A DNA stretch of 5,922 nucleotides from JAZQNC01 sp045536155 (GCA_045536155.1 JAZSMZ010000124.1:1-5922), one strand, 5' to 3'. Positions 1-5,585 are shown, counted from the stretch's first letter. A program made the numbers and translations. The notes: a model not told the origin generated them from the letters alone.

Positions 1-1013
1 ATACCTATTTTTTCAAAAATACGTGACAGATCAGCATAATGCTGACAGGCAAGTATTTCTGTCGGCGCCATAAGTGCAGCCTTGTGCCCCGATTTGATGG
101 CAATATATGCCGCTGCGGCGGCAACGGCAGTCTTGCCGCTTCCGACGTCACCGCAAAGCATTCTTCTCATAGGTTTGCCCGAGGCCAGATCGACAGCGAT
201 CTCATTGATCGCTTTTTTCTGCGCGTTTGTCAGCTCATAGCTGAATTGAGATGTGAATTCGGCAAAGGAGCTTTTGGACACCTTTAAAGGCTCGGCATTT
301 CCTTCTCTCATACGTACTTTTGAGTGTTTTACTCGAATAGCAAAATTATAAAGCTCCTCGAACACGAAAAAGCGCCTTGCTTTTTCGGTATCTTCAAATG
401 ATTTTGGACAATGGATCGCTCTGTATGCAAATGCAGGAGTGCAAAGACCCGCCTTTAGCATTATTTCGTCGGACAGCGACGTTTTAAAGGCGCTGTCCTC
501 CATTCTTGAAAGCAATTCAGAGACAAGATTTGAAATGATCTTTTGGCTAAGTCCGCTTGTGAGCGGATATATCGAGATTATAGGAGGAAGCGCGCTGCCC
601 TCTACTACCCTCTCGAACACCGGGTTTGTCAGAGTCAGCCTTCCGTTTGTCTTTTGTGCCTTGCCGTAAAAACGGAAGGTGCTTCCCTTTGTAAAGGTCT
701 GCGATGCATAGCGGTTATTGAAAAAGACAATATTGCATTTTCCGCTGTCATCGAATGCCATGAACTTCGTTATAAGCATGCGCGAGCGCAGCATCGAAGT
801 GACGGGATTATTGCCCACTGTCAAAACAAGGGAAACGATCTCTCCGCTTACACCTTCGCTCACCTCTTTGATATCTCCACGGTTCTGATAACCGCGCGGA
901 AAATGGCGCAAAAGCTGTCCGACGTTTGTTATACCAAGGCGCGACAAAAGTGCCGCGCGTTTATCACCGACGCCCGGCAATTTTGTTATGAAGGTATCAA
1001 AGTTAAAAATCAT
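1..1013 (-). CDS. recG: ATP-dependent DNA helicase RecG, N-terminal half (runs off window)
   Basis: RecG is a superfamily 2 helicase that remodels stalled replication forks and branch-migrates Holliday junctions. The first 337 residues are visible, about half of the usual length near 680-700; the end lies outside the window. In order: a helix-hairpin-helix-like start (LPGVGDKRAALLSRLGI, residues 12-28), the wedge OB-fold region (about 50-135), the family segment YPLTSGLSQKII (149-160), RRFFVFEELYNF (213-224), a Q-motif-like LTNAQKKAI (261-269), Walker A GDVGSGKT (288-295) and motif Ia MAPTE (315-319). The ATG at 1011-1013 fits the usual RecG N-terminus. Only a weak ribosome binding site precedes it, so translation may depend on the glycosylase gene ending 18 bases upstream, whose TGA is followed in frame by TAA. 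Identification is secure. The DEAD-box and C-terminal helicase motifs cannot be checked here. Confidence 0.95.
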   Translation of the reverse strand, partial: MIFNFDTFITKLPGVGDKRAALLSRLGITNVGQLLRHFPRGYQNRGDIKEVSEGVSGEIVSLVLTVGNNPVTSMLRSRMLITKFMAFDDSGKCNIVFFNNRYASQTFTKGSTFRFYGKAQKTNGRLTLTNPVFERVVEGSALPPIISIYPLTSGLSQKIISNLVSELLSRMEDSAFKTSLSDEIMLKAGLCTPAFAYRAIHCPKSFEDTEKARRFFVFEELYNFAIRVKHSKVRMREGNAEPLKVSKSSFAEFTSQFSYELTNAQKKAINEIAVDLASGKPMRRMLCGDVGSGKTAVAAAAAYIAIKSGHKAALMAPTEILACQHYADLSRIFEKIG

Positions 1014-1031
1014 GGCTATTTCTGCTTTTTA

Positions 1032-1880
1032 TCAGTTTTTATCTCCGCCGAGATAGCGTTCATAGTAAAACAGATACTGCTGTGCAACTCCAGCGTACCG
1101 TCCGAGAGATTTGATGTCGAGTCCGTCGGGATAATATTTCTGCATTATCCGCTTTACCCATACGTCTATCGGAAAAGCCTCGGTGTGTCCGAATCCGAAA
1201 AGGGACACGCAGGCGGCAACCTTCGGACCAACTCCGCAAATTTCGAGAAGCGCCTCGTTAAGAGCATCGCTGTCCATTTGGCACAGCGCATCTATATTGA
1301 GCCTGCCGTCAACAACGCGCGATGCGGCGTCGAATATATACCTTGCGCGAAAACCCGTTTTAAGAGCGAATATTGCGCTCTCACCGGCATTGTACAGCGC
1401 TTCGGGCGTCGGAAAGTCATGGAACACCTGCTCGCCGCACTCAATCTTCTCGCCGAACTCGCGGCAGAGCGATTCGACTATCTTTTTAATACGAGGGATA
1501 TTGTTGTTTTGAGAAATAATAAAGGAAATAAGAGTCTCCCACGGATGTTGGCGCAGAATTCGTATTCCACTTCCGCACTCCATTGCGCTAAGTATAGTCT
1601 GACCGCCAAACCTTGAGGCGATATCCGCCTTGACGACTGAATAGTCGGTATCAAGCGCCAAAAATGTTACCCAATAATCGACATCTGTTTCGTCTGCATA
1701 TATCTCGAGAGTGTCGGGCGACGGCTGATTGAAACGTGCGAAGTGTCCGCATGATATTCCCTGCCAAAAACCATCGACAAGCTTAAATCTGAAGCATTGG
1801 CCGCAATCGAAGGTCTGGGATATGTCAAAATCGGTGACGTTTTCAAAAATCGCGCGTCCGTTTGAATATGTATATTTCAT
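1032..1880 (-). CDS. ogg: 8-oxoguanine DNA glycosylase/AP lyase, OGG1 type
   Basis: This base-excision repair enzyme removes 8-oxoguanine and nicks the resulting abasic site. The 282 residues match the bacterial OGG1-like family. Visible are the N-terminal domain with FDCGQCFRF (24-32, containing the Gly that contacts the lesion in OGG1), SFIISQNNNIPRI (119-131) and the helix-hairpin-helix ICGVGPKVAACVSLF (214-228). By alignment to human K249 and D268, K220 is the catalytic lysine and D239 (FPIDVW) the catalytic aspartate. The C-terminal helix GVAQQYLFYYER (264-275) is also typical. R130 and R178 align by eye with human R154 and R204, which contact the cytosine opposite the lesion. The ATG at 1878-1880 lies 4 bases after the upstream stop, with GGAAAG about 11 bases ahead. 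It sits directly before recG, giving two DNA repair genes in one transcript. The GPK-type hairpin and NNNI motif argue against endonuclease III, MutY or AlkA. Confidence 0.93.
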   Translation of the reverse strand: MKYTYSNGRAIFENVTDFDISQTFDCGQCFRFKLVDGFWQGISCGHFARFNQPSPDTLEIYADETDVDYWVTFLALDTDYSVVKADIASRFGGQTILSAMECGSGIRILRQHPWETLISFIISQNNNIPRIKKIVESLCREFGEKIECGEQVFHDFPTPEALYNAGESAIFALKTGFRARYIFDAASRVVDGRLNIDALCQMDSDALNEALLEICGVGPKVAACVSLFGFGHTEAFPIDVWVKRIMQKYYPDGLDIKSLGRYAGVAQQYLFYYERYLGGDKN

Positions 1881-1884
1881 ATCG

Positions 1885-2604
1885 TCAGTGCTTTCCGTTC
1901 AAAAAGGCGATGGCGCGCTCGACAGAATCCTTTGAATTGCCCCAGGGCTCGTTTTCATAGCGGTAGTCAAACTTTTTGCAAAACCAACATACGTCGGCGC
2001 GCAACGTATCGAAATATGCTTTTTCAATGTCGGTAATTACTGTATAAAAATCACCGAACTGCTTTTTTTCAAGGCAGATACGGGCGCACTCGATAAACTT
2101 TCTGTAATGAGGCAGACAAAAATGACTTTGCGCTTTGATTTTTTCCTCAAAAGGCTTTTCCTTTTTATCGCTGTCCACGTTCCAGAGATAAACGGCGTTT
2201 TCGATCATCTTTTGGAAATTATTTTCGATACGGTCGCAAACGTAACAGCTGTTTTCAAGCTTTTGAAGCTTGTCCGATGCCGTTGCTCCCTTGCCGCGTA
2301 TCAAATTCAAAAGCTTGCCGCTGTCAAGCTCCTCACGAACAACGTCAAGATGACTTTCAAGCATAAGTCCGAGCTGAAGGCGGTTGTTTCTCGCAAACAT
2401 TTTTGCATAGTGCTCGGTGCAAAAGCCCATCTCGTTGGTCTGCATGCGGATGTCTGGCTCCATCATCGATGCGCCGAGGATCAAATCAAGCTCATTGGAT
2501 TCGAGCTTCTTATAAAGATGGCAGAATGGACAGCCGATCGAGTGATCGGCGGCACATTCGTCAAATGCCTCGTTTACCGGTATTGTATAGATCGTTTCAA
2601 GCAT
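1885..2604 (-). CDS. Cys/His-rich protein of unknown function (resembles DUF6062 family)
   Basis: The 239-residue protein has no signal peptide or membrane segment, so it is probably cytoplasmic. It contains two similar modules, each a CxxC followed about 34-40 residues later by a CxxH: C25/C28 with C62/H65 (GFCTEHY) and C120/C123 with C163/H166 (HFCLPHY). A fifth pair, C206/C209 (CWFCKKFDYRY), has no visible partner. The layout suggests two zinc-binding units formed by internal duplication, plus a third half-site; metal binding is inferred. The start MLETIYTIPVNEAF and the stretch MMEPDIRMQTNEMGFC match my memory of clostridial DUF6062 proteins, which have no established function. The ATG at 2602-2604 has AAGGA 7 bases upstream, overlapping the TAA of the preceding gene. 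It lies between the lytic transglycosylase (10-base gap) and the glycosylase (4-base gap). The position suggests housekeeping expression but no specific role. Confidence 0.8.
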   Translation of the reverse strand: MLETIYTIPVNEAFDECAADHSIGCPFCHLYKKLESNELDLILGASMMEPDIRMQTNEMGFCTEHYAKMFARNNRLQLGLMLESHLDVVREELDSGKLLNLIRGKGATASDKLQKLENSCYVCDRIENNFQKMIENAVYLWNVDSDKKEKPFEEKIKAQSHFCLPHYRKFIECARICLEKKQFGDFYTVITDIEKAYFDTLRADVCWFCKKFDYRYENEPWGNSKDSVERAIAFLNGKH

Positions 2605-2614
2605 ATTTTAGTCC

Positions 2615-3184
2615 TTATTTACTGTAGTATAGTCTTTTATATATTTCTGCCGTTTCGGCTACCCGCTCAACGTACTCACGTGTTTCCTTAAAAGGGATCT
2701 GCAACAGTTCTTTACCGTTTGAAAGCTCGGGATCAAGCAGCCACTTTCTGACGCGGTTCATGCCTGCGTTGTATCCGGCATATACGATTTCCCAATCTCC
2801 GAATTCTTCGTAGAGCATCGACAAAAAGAGTGTGCCATATGTGATATTAGTCATTGGGTCATAGAGCTTATCACTCGTCAGCTTCTCACCAGTTTTTGTG
2901 AGAAGCCAATTAAAAGTGTCGGGTGTTATCTGCATCAGACCGACAGCATCTTTTGATGAAACAGCATCTGATTTAAATGAGCTTTCGGTTCGGATCACGG
3001 CATAAATGATATATTCGGGAACGGAAAACTCTTCTGCCGCCTTTGACACCTCTTGTACATATTGTCGAGGATAGACAGTTGTTTCGTAACGGTTTACAAA
3101 GTGGTTATAGGCGAAGAAGGAAAGACAGCAGATTACTGCTATAAATGCAACGGTTATGACATTGTTTACTGTTTTAAATCTCAT
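2615..3184 (-). CDS. Membrane-anchored lytic transglycosylase, SLT domain
   Basis: The enzyme cleaves the N-acetylmuramic acid to N-acetylglucosamine bond in peptidoglycan, forming anhydro-muropeptides. The 189-residue protein has one hydrophobic segment near residues 8-28 (VITVAFIAVICCLSFFAY region), best read as an uncleaved anchor placing the rest outside the membrane. The SLT domain fills about residues 45-180: AVIRTESSF (62-70) with E67 as the expected catalytic glutamate, GLMQITP (82-88), AGYNAG (136-141) and PFKETREYVERV (164-175). It is much shorter than E. coli Slt70 and lacks the superhelical domain, as in many clostridial homologues. The ATG lies 1 base past the coaE stop with no clear ribosome binding site, which suggests translational coupling to coaE. 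coaE followed by a small SLT gene is an arrangement I know from Clostridia. The domain call is firm; the cellular role (growth, division, sporulation) is not. Confidence 0.92.
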   Translation of the reverse strand: MRFKTVNNVITVAFIAVICCLSFFAYNHFVNRYETTVYPRQYVQEVSKAAEEFSVPEYIIYAVIRTESSFKSDAVSSKDAVGLMQITPDTFNWLLTKTGEKLTSDKLYDPMTNITYGTLFLSMLYEEFGDWEIVYAGYNAGMNRVRKWLLDPELSNGKELLQIPFKETREYVERVAETAEIYKRLYYSK

Positions 3185-3185
3185 T

Positions 3186-3788
3186 TTATTGCTTTGATTT
3201 GCTTACTATGGTTTCGATGACAAGATCAATTTGAGATATAACGTCGTCTGTATCGTTATTGCTGATGACAAAATCAGCGTTAGAGATGAAAAACGAGTTG
3301 TCCTTTTGCTTTTGAATGCGCGCGATCGCCTGATCGCGTGTGATATTATCCCTTGCCATCGCACGCGATATGCGAAGCTCATCGTCGGCGATAACTGCGA
3401 CCACGTAGTCGCAGATTGAATCAAGGCCACTTTCATAAAGCAAGGGAGCATCGATTATCGCGGCGAAATCGCCCGCATCGCGTCGGGCATTTAGCCACGA
3501 TTTGCACTCGGCAATAATGTATTTGTGCGTGATTGCGTTAAGATCGGACGTATTGCCTTCGCTTGCAAATGCTATTTCGGCAAGAGCTTTGCGATTGAGC
3601 GATCCGTCGGGATTTATGATATGATCTCCAAAACGGGCGGCAAGAGATGAAAGGCAGTCACTTCCCGCCTTGCACACGTCGCGAGAAACGAGGTCTGTAT
3701 CAAGCGATTTTATTCCGTGATTGGCAAAAATCTTCGAGCAATACCCTTTTCCGGCGCCCATGCCGCCGGTCAATCCAATAATATACAT
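3186..3788 (-). CDS. coaE: Dephospho-CoA kinase
   Basis: CoaE catalyses the last step of coenzyme A synthesis, the ATP-dependent phosphorylation of the 3'-hydroxyl of dephospho-CoA in the cytoplasm. At 200 residues it has the normal family length. It shows the P-loop IGLTGGMGAGKGY (4-16), the DTDLVSRDV segment (30-38) typical of CoaE, DGSLNRKALAEIAF (61-74), the central IDAPLLYESGL (112-122) and the lid-type segment SRAMARDNITRDQAIARI (141-158). One feature is unusual: the P-loop lysine K14 is followed by Gly-Tyr rather than the common Ser/Thr. The ATG shares one base with the TGA of the upstream oxidoreductase (TGATG), so translation is probably coupled. A GGAGG lies 16 bases upstream inside the preceding gene, too far for an ideal site, but no better start is visible in frame. 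In many Clostridia polA precedes coaE; here an oxidoreductase does. Confidence 0.95.
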   Translation of the reverse strand: MYIIGLTGGMGAGKGYCSKIFANHGIKSLDTDLVSRDVCKAGSDCLSSLAARFGDHIINPDGSLNRKALAEIAFASEGNTSDLNAITHKYIIAECKSWLNARRDAGDFAAIIDAPLLYESGLDSICDYVVAVIADDELRISRAMARDNITRDQAIARIQKQKDNSFFISNADFVISNNDTDDVISQIDLVIETIVSKSKQ

Positions 3789-5050
3789 CAGCGTCGATTT
3801 GCGACCTCCAGCGCGTTATTCAGTGCAGCGATATCGCTTTGAGGTGTGTCATGAACATCATAGGATTTATTTCCGCTGTGCAGAATATCCTTTTCTTTTA
3901 ACTCTTTTTCGTTGTTCTCGCCGTTTGCCATGGCGGCATCGGCATAAGCACGCTCCATTACCCATTGGATATGCGCGCCGTCGTCAAGCGAGGGGGATAT
4001 GGGCTTTGAGTAATAGAGGGCATCGAGGAAGCTGTAATAGCTGCCAACGTGGCCGCGCACCCATCCAACAGGCGCCTTGACGCCGCAAACCGGGAATGCG
4101 GGACTCTCATAGCGGCCGACACATTCGATGGCTGTAAAGCCTGCATTGCCGCCTAGATCGGTGTTGTGATCGTGCCCGCGGTTTTCGCTTCCGTCATAGT
4201 AGAAGAGGAAATTAGGCTGCATCAAATCAAACTTGATTGCGCCCTTTTCACCGTATATTTCAAGCTTCAGATCGTCGTTTGTGCCTATTGCGATCTTGCT
4301 GGCCTCAATCGTGCCGCAGGCACCGTTCTTTAACTTGGCTGTGATATAAAATGCCTCATCGGCATTGGTATGCCACTCGTTGCCGTCTATACCGCGGCGC
4401 ACGGGATATGCGATCTGCGACATACCGCGGACATAAGAAAAATCGCCGCAAAGATAGTATATAAGGTCTATTGCGTGCGAGCCCAGATCAAAAAGGACTC
4501 CGCCGCCGCAGACCGACTTGTCCTGCTTCCAGCCGGCACTTCGGGTAACGTCACAGCAGCTCGAATGGAGATATGCACATCTGAAAGAGAGAATTCTGCC
4601 AAGCTTTCCTTCGAAAATGAGCTGTTTTGCGCGCATAATGGGAGCAAGATAGCGGTTATTGAAGACGATCTGTCCGACAACGCCGCGCCGATTTGCAAGA
4701 TCGGCAACCTGCTTGGCCTGTGAATAGGTGACGCAGAGCGGCTTTTCGCAATAAATCGCCTTTTCTGCGGAAATTATCTTTTTGAGTGTGTCATAATGAT
4801 ATATATTGGGAGTTGAGACGTCGATTATATCGATATCGGGATCGTAAATGATCTCATCTTCATTTGTAGTCGAATAAGGGATACCGAAAGAGCGTGCCGC
4901 CGCACCGGTTTTTTCATTTGTAGTACAAACCTTTACAACCTCTGCATCAAACGGGAGATCTTTGTAATAATATTTGAGATTTTCGATAGAATAAAGGTGT
5001 GTTCTTCCCATGTTGCCGAATCCAAGAAGTCCGATTTTGTATTTTTTCAA
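3788..5050 (-). CDS. Gfo/Idh/MocA-family NAD(P)-dependent oxidoreductase
   Basis: This family oxidises or reduces sugars, inositols and related compounds with a tightly held NAD(P). The 420 residues start with the Rossmann motif GLLGFGNMGRTH (7-18). They continue with DVSTPNIYHYD (77-87) and the conserved CEKPL (101-105), where K103 is the expected active-site lysine. The substrate-domain segment GGGVLFDLGSHAIDL (182-196) carries the usual Asp and His (D188, H192). A family-like PSLDDGAHIQWVMERAYADA lies at 353-372. The polar tail from about 376 extends beyond the usual fold. The start is TTG (5048-5050), supported by AAAGGGAG 8 bases upstream and by the correct distance to the Rossmann motif; no ATG fits before M14. 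It is the first gene of the minus-strand operon. The substrate cannot be deduced: the neighbours include no sugar transporter or kinase. Confidence 0.92.
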   Translation of the reverse strand: MKKYKIGLLGFGNMGRTHLYSIENLKYYYKDLPFDAEVVKVCTTNEKTGAAARSFGIPYSTTNEDEIIYDPDIDIIDVSTPNIYHYDTLKKIISAEKAIYCEKPLCVTYSQAKQVADLANRRGVVGQIVFNNRYLAPIMRAKQLIFEGKLGRILSFRCAYLHSSCCDVTRSAGWKQDKSVCGGGVLFDLGSHAIDLIYYLCGDFSYVRGMSQIAYPVRRGIDGNEWHTNADEAFYITAKLKNGACGTIEASKIAIGTNDDLKLEIYGEKGAIKFDLMQPNFLFYYDGSENRGHDHNTDLGGNAGFTAIECVGRYESPAFPVCGVKAPVGWVRGHVGSYYSFLDALYYSKPISPSLDDGAHIQWVMERAYADAAMANGENNEKELKEKDILHSGNKSYDVHDTPQSDIAALNNALEVANRR

Positions 5051-5058
5051 TGATACCG

Positions 5059-5066
5059 CTCCCTTT
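5059..5066 (-). promoter_or_regulatory. Ribosome binding site deciding a TTG start
   Basis: On the minus strand the sequence reads AAAGGGAG, 8 bases before the TTG at 5048-5050. It supports TTG as the true start of the oxidoreductase, since no in-frame ATG lies at a sensible distance and the Rossmann motif begins only six residues into the protein. Confidence 0.75.
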
Positions 5067-5068
5067 TC

Positions 5069-5098
5069 AATTAAAATATTACTTACTTTGTTTTAATT
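5069..5098. repeat. 8-base inverted repeat flanking the operon start site
   Basis: AATTAAAA (5069-5076) and TTTTAATT (5091-5098) are perfect inverted repeats 14 bases apart. The right arm overlaps the minus-strand -10 box, and the predicted start near 5089 lies between the arms. The position would suit an operator. The sequence is so AT-rich that chance is a real alternative. Confidence 0.3.
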
Positions 5099-5124
5099 AT
5101 ACCTTTGATATATTATTTTTTCAA
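5096..5124 (-). promoter_or_regulatory. Sigma-A type promoter of the minus-strand operon
   Basis: On the minus strand, TTGAAA (5119-5124) and TATAAT (5096-5101) are separated by exactly 17 bases. Transcription would begin near 5089, giving a 5' leader of about 39 bases before the TTG start at 5050. The -10 is a full consensus match and the -35 differs at one base (consensus TTGACA). This is the only strong promoter I see for the whole oxidoreductase-to-recG series. Confidence 0.8.
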
Positions 5125-5143
5125 TAGTTTTTTTTAAATAATA
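5111..5143. repeat. 8-base inverted repeat between the divergent promoters
   Basis: TATTATTT (5111-5118) and AAATAATA (5136-5143) are perfect inverted repeats separated by 17 bases. The minus-strand -35 box lies in the spacer and the plus-strand -35 begins two bases after the right arm. A regulator bound here could affect both transcripts. Low complexity makes a chance origin plausible. Confidence 0.3.
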
Positions 5144-5144
5144 C

Positions 5145-5173
5145 TTGCAAAATGAAAAGAAGTGTGTTATAAT
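5145..5173 (+). promoter_or_regulatory. Sigma-A type promoter upstream of the tRNA-Ser region
   Basis: On the plus strand, TTGCAA (5145-5150) and TATAAT (5168-5173) are separated by exactly 17 bases; transcription would begin near 5180. Its -35 lies 20 bases from the -35 of the divergent promoter. No credible protein start follows, so the expected product is RNA: the hairpin-rich leader, the tRNA 5'-half copies and probably the intact tRNA-Ser. Confidence 0.8.
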
Positions 5174-5234
5174 ATCCAAGCGTGATAATTTTACTTATCG
5201 CTGAAATTGAATACGTGCAGTATGCATTATATTT

Positions 5235-5247
5235 ACGGAGAGATATC
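5235..5247 (+). repeat. First, most degraded copy of the tRNA-Ser 5' end
   Basis: ACGGAGAGATATC is identical to the start of tRNA-Ser(CGA) with two flanking bases. The similarity to the second copy extends upstream: 5224-5247 and 5387-5410 agree at 22 of 24 positions. After 5247 the tRNA sequence stops. CGAAGTGG, the next tRNA segment, reappears at 5317-5324, as if about 70 bases containing a hairpin had been inserted in the D-arm. A TCACTCTGC shared with the second unit (5355-5363 and 5454-5462) supports common origin of the two units. Confidence 0.55.
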
Positions 5248-5262
5248 TAGCCTTTGGCGAGG

Positions 5263-5315
5263 ATACCTACACCCTGCGCCTGACAAGCAAGCTTGTCGAT
5301 CTTCGGGTGTGGTAT
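5263..5315 (+). repeat. Stem-loop 1 (11-bp bulged stem with inner hairpin)
   Basis: ATACC (5263-5267) pairs with GGTAT (5311-5315) and ACACCC (5269-5274) with GGGTGT (5305-5310), leaving T5268 as a single bulge. Inside, a symmetric 7 by 7 internal loop is followed by GACAAG (5282-5287) pairing with CTTGTC (5292-5297) around the loop CAAG. A stem this long and nearly perfect is unlikely by chance. No U-tract follows. Confidence 0.65.
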
Positions 5316-5326
5316 GCGAAGTGGAT

Positions 5327-5346
5327 TCAATGAGCAAGCTCATTGA
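5327..5346 (+). repeat. Stem-loop 2 (8-bp stem, CAAG loop)
   Basis: TCAATGAG (5327-5334) pairs perfectly with CTCATTGA (5339-5346) around CAAG (5335-5338), the same tetraloop as the inner hairpin of stem-loop 1. No U-tract follows. Confidence 0.6.
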
Positions 5347-5372
5347 GCCTCATCTCACTCTGCTCCGCAATC

Positions 5373-5393
5373 ATGATGCACTCTGTGCATCAT
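5373..5393 (+). repeat. Stem-loop 3 (9-bp stem, TCT loop)
   Basis: ATGATGCAC (5373-5381) pairs perfectly with GTGCATCAT (5385-5393) around TCT. It ends five bases before the 42-base tRNA half copy. The next bases are AATTACGG, so it is not a typical intrinsic terminator. Confidence 0.6.
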
Positions 5394-5399
5394 AATTAC

Positions 5400-5439
5400 G
5401 GAGAGATATCGAAGTGGTCATAACGGGGCTGACTCGAAA
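5400..5439 (+). pseudogene. tRNA-Ser(CGA) 5' half, truncated at the end of the anticodon loop
   Basis: These 40 bases equal positions G1 to A38 of the intact tRNA-Ser at 5588-5627 without a mismatch. With two more bases upstream, the direct repeat is 42 bases long (5398-5439 and 5586-5627, starts 188 bases apart). It covers the 5' acceptor strand, the D-arm, the 5' anticodon stem and the whole anticodon loop. The next base diverges, and there is no 3' anticodon strand, variable arm, T-arm or 3' acceptor strand, so it cannot fold as a tRNA. The perfect identity points to recent duplication, gene conversion or constraint. The exact break after the loop suggests recombination there. Confidence 0.9.
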
Positions 5440-5549
5440 GGTAGACGAGCTTATCACTCTGCGACTTGCGAAAGCCCGCGTATTCTTCGATTTCCTCGTC
5501 AATGCTTCATTTTTCTTGAATTTTAGATGACAGCATTTCACCATCAGCC

Positions 5550-5580
5550 TTGCAAAAGCCGTGCAAAATTCAAATACAAT
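5550..5580 (+). promoter_or_regulatory. Weak candidate promoter directly before tRNA-Ser
   Basis: TTGCAA (5550-5555) and TACAAT (5575-5580) are 19 bases apart, longer than the preferred 17. A start about seven bases after the -10 would fall at the mature tRNA 5' end, leaving almost no leader. This is much weaker than the promoter at 5145-5173. Confidence 0.25.
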
Positions 5581-5585
5581 CAAAC

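Larger units (their letters stand above)
5180..5397 (+). ncRNA. Candidate structured RNA leader without coding capacity
   Basis: This stretch follows a strong promoter and has no reading frame with a convincing ribosome binding site. After a weak hairpin at the start (GATAA 5184-5188 with TTATC 5195-5199) it holds three strong stem-loops in a row (5263-5315, 5327-5346, 5373-5393). Two of them share the loop CAAG. None is followed by a T-run, so they are not obvious terminators, and transcription could continue into the tRNA. I do not recognise a known RNA family: T-box, SRP RNA, 6S and tmRNA hallmarks are absent. It may be an independent small RNA, a long precursor leader of tRNA-Ser, or decayed repeat DNA. 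That an RNA is made is inferred from the promoter only. Confidence 0.35.

Noticed and set aside
543..1616. Plus-strand reading frame of 357 codons
   Set aside because: It lies antisense to recG and the OGG gene, both firmly identified from motifs. Its translation shows no family motif, and it has no suitable ribosome binding site. It is a shadow frame.
1032..1880. Assignment of the glycosylase to endonuclease III, MutY or AlkA
   Set aside because: The NNNI motif, the lysine at GVGPK with the downstream FPIDVW, the GQCFRF segment and the absence of an iron-sulphur cysteine cluster fit OGG1-type enzymes instead.
2107..2691. Plus-strand reading frame of 194 codons
   Set aside because: It is antisense to the Cys/His-rich gene, crosses its start into the transglycosylase gene, and its protein shows no recognisable domain.
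5207..5395. Plus-strand reading frame of 62 codons across the hairpin region
   Set aside because: It runs straight through the stem-loops and the first tRNA fragment. No ribosome binding site precedes the start and the peptide has no protein-like pattern.
5400..5476. A second functional tRNA gene starting at the left tRNA half
   Set aside because: After the anticodon loop there is no complementary anticodon strand, T-loop sequence or 3' acceptor strand, so no cloverleaf can form.
5371..5583. Minus-strand reading frame of 70 codons
   Set aside because: Much of it is the complement of the duplicated tRNA half, so it is open by accident. No ribosome binding site or family resemblance was seen.
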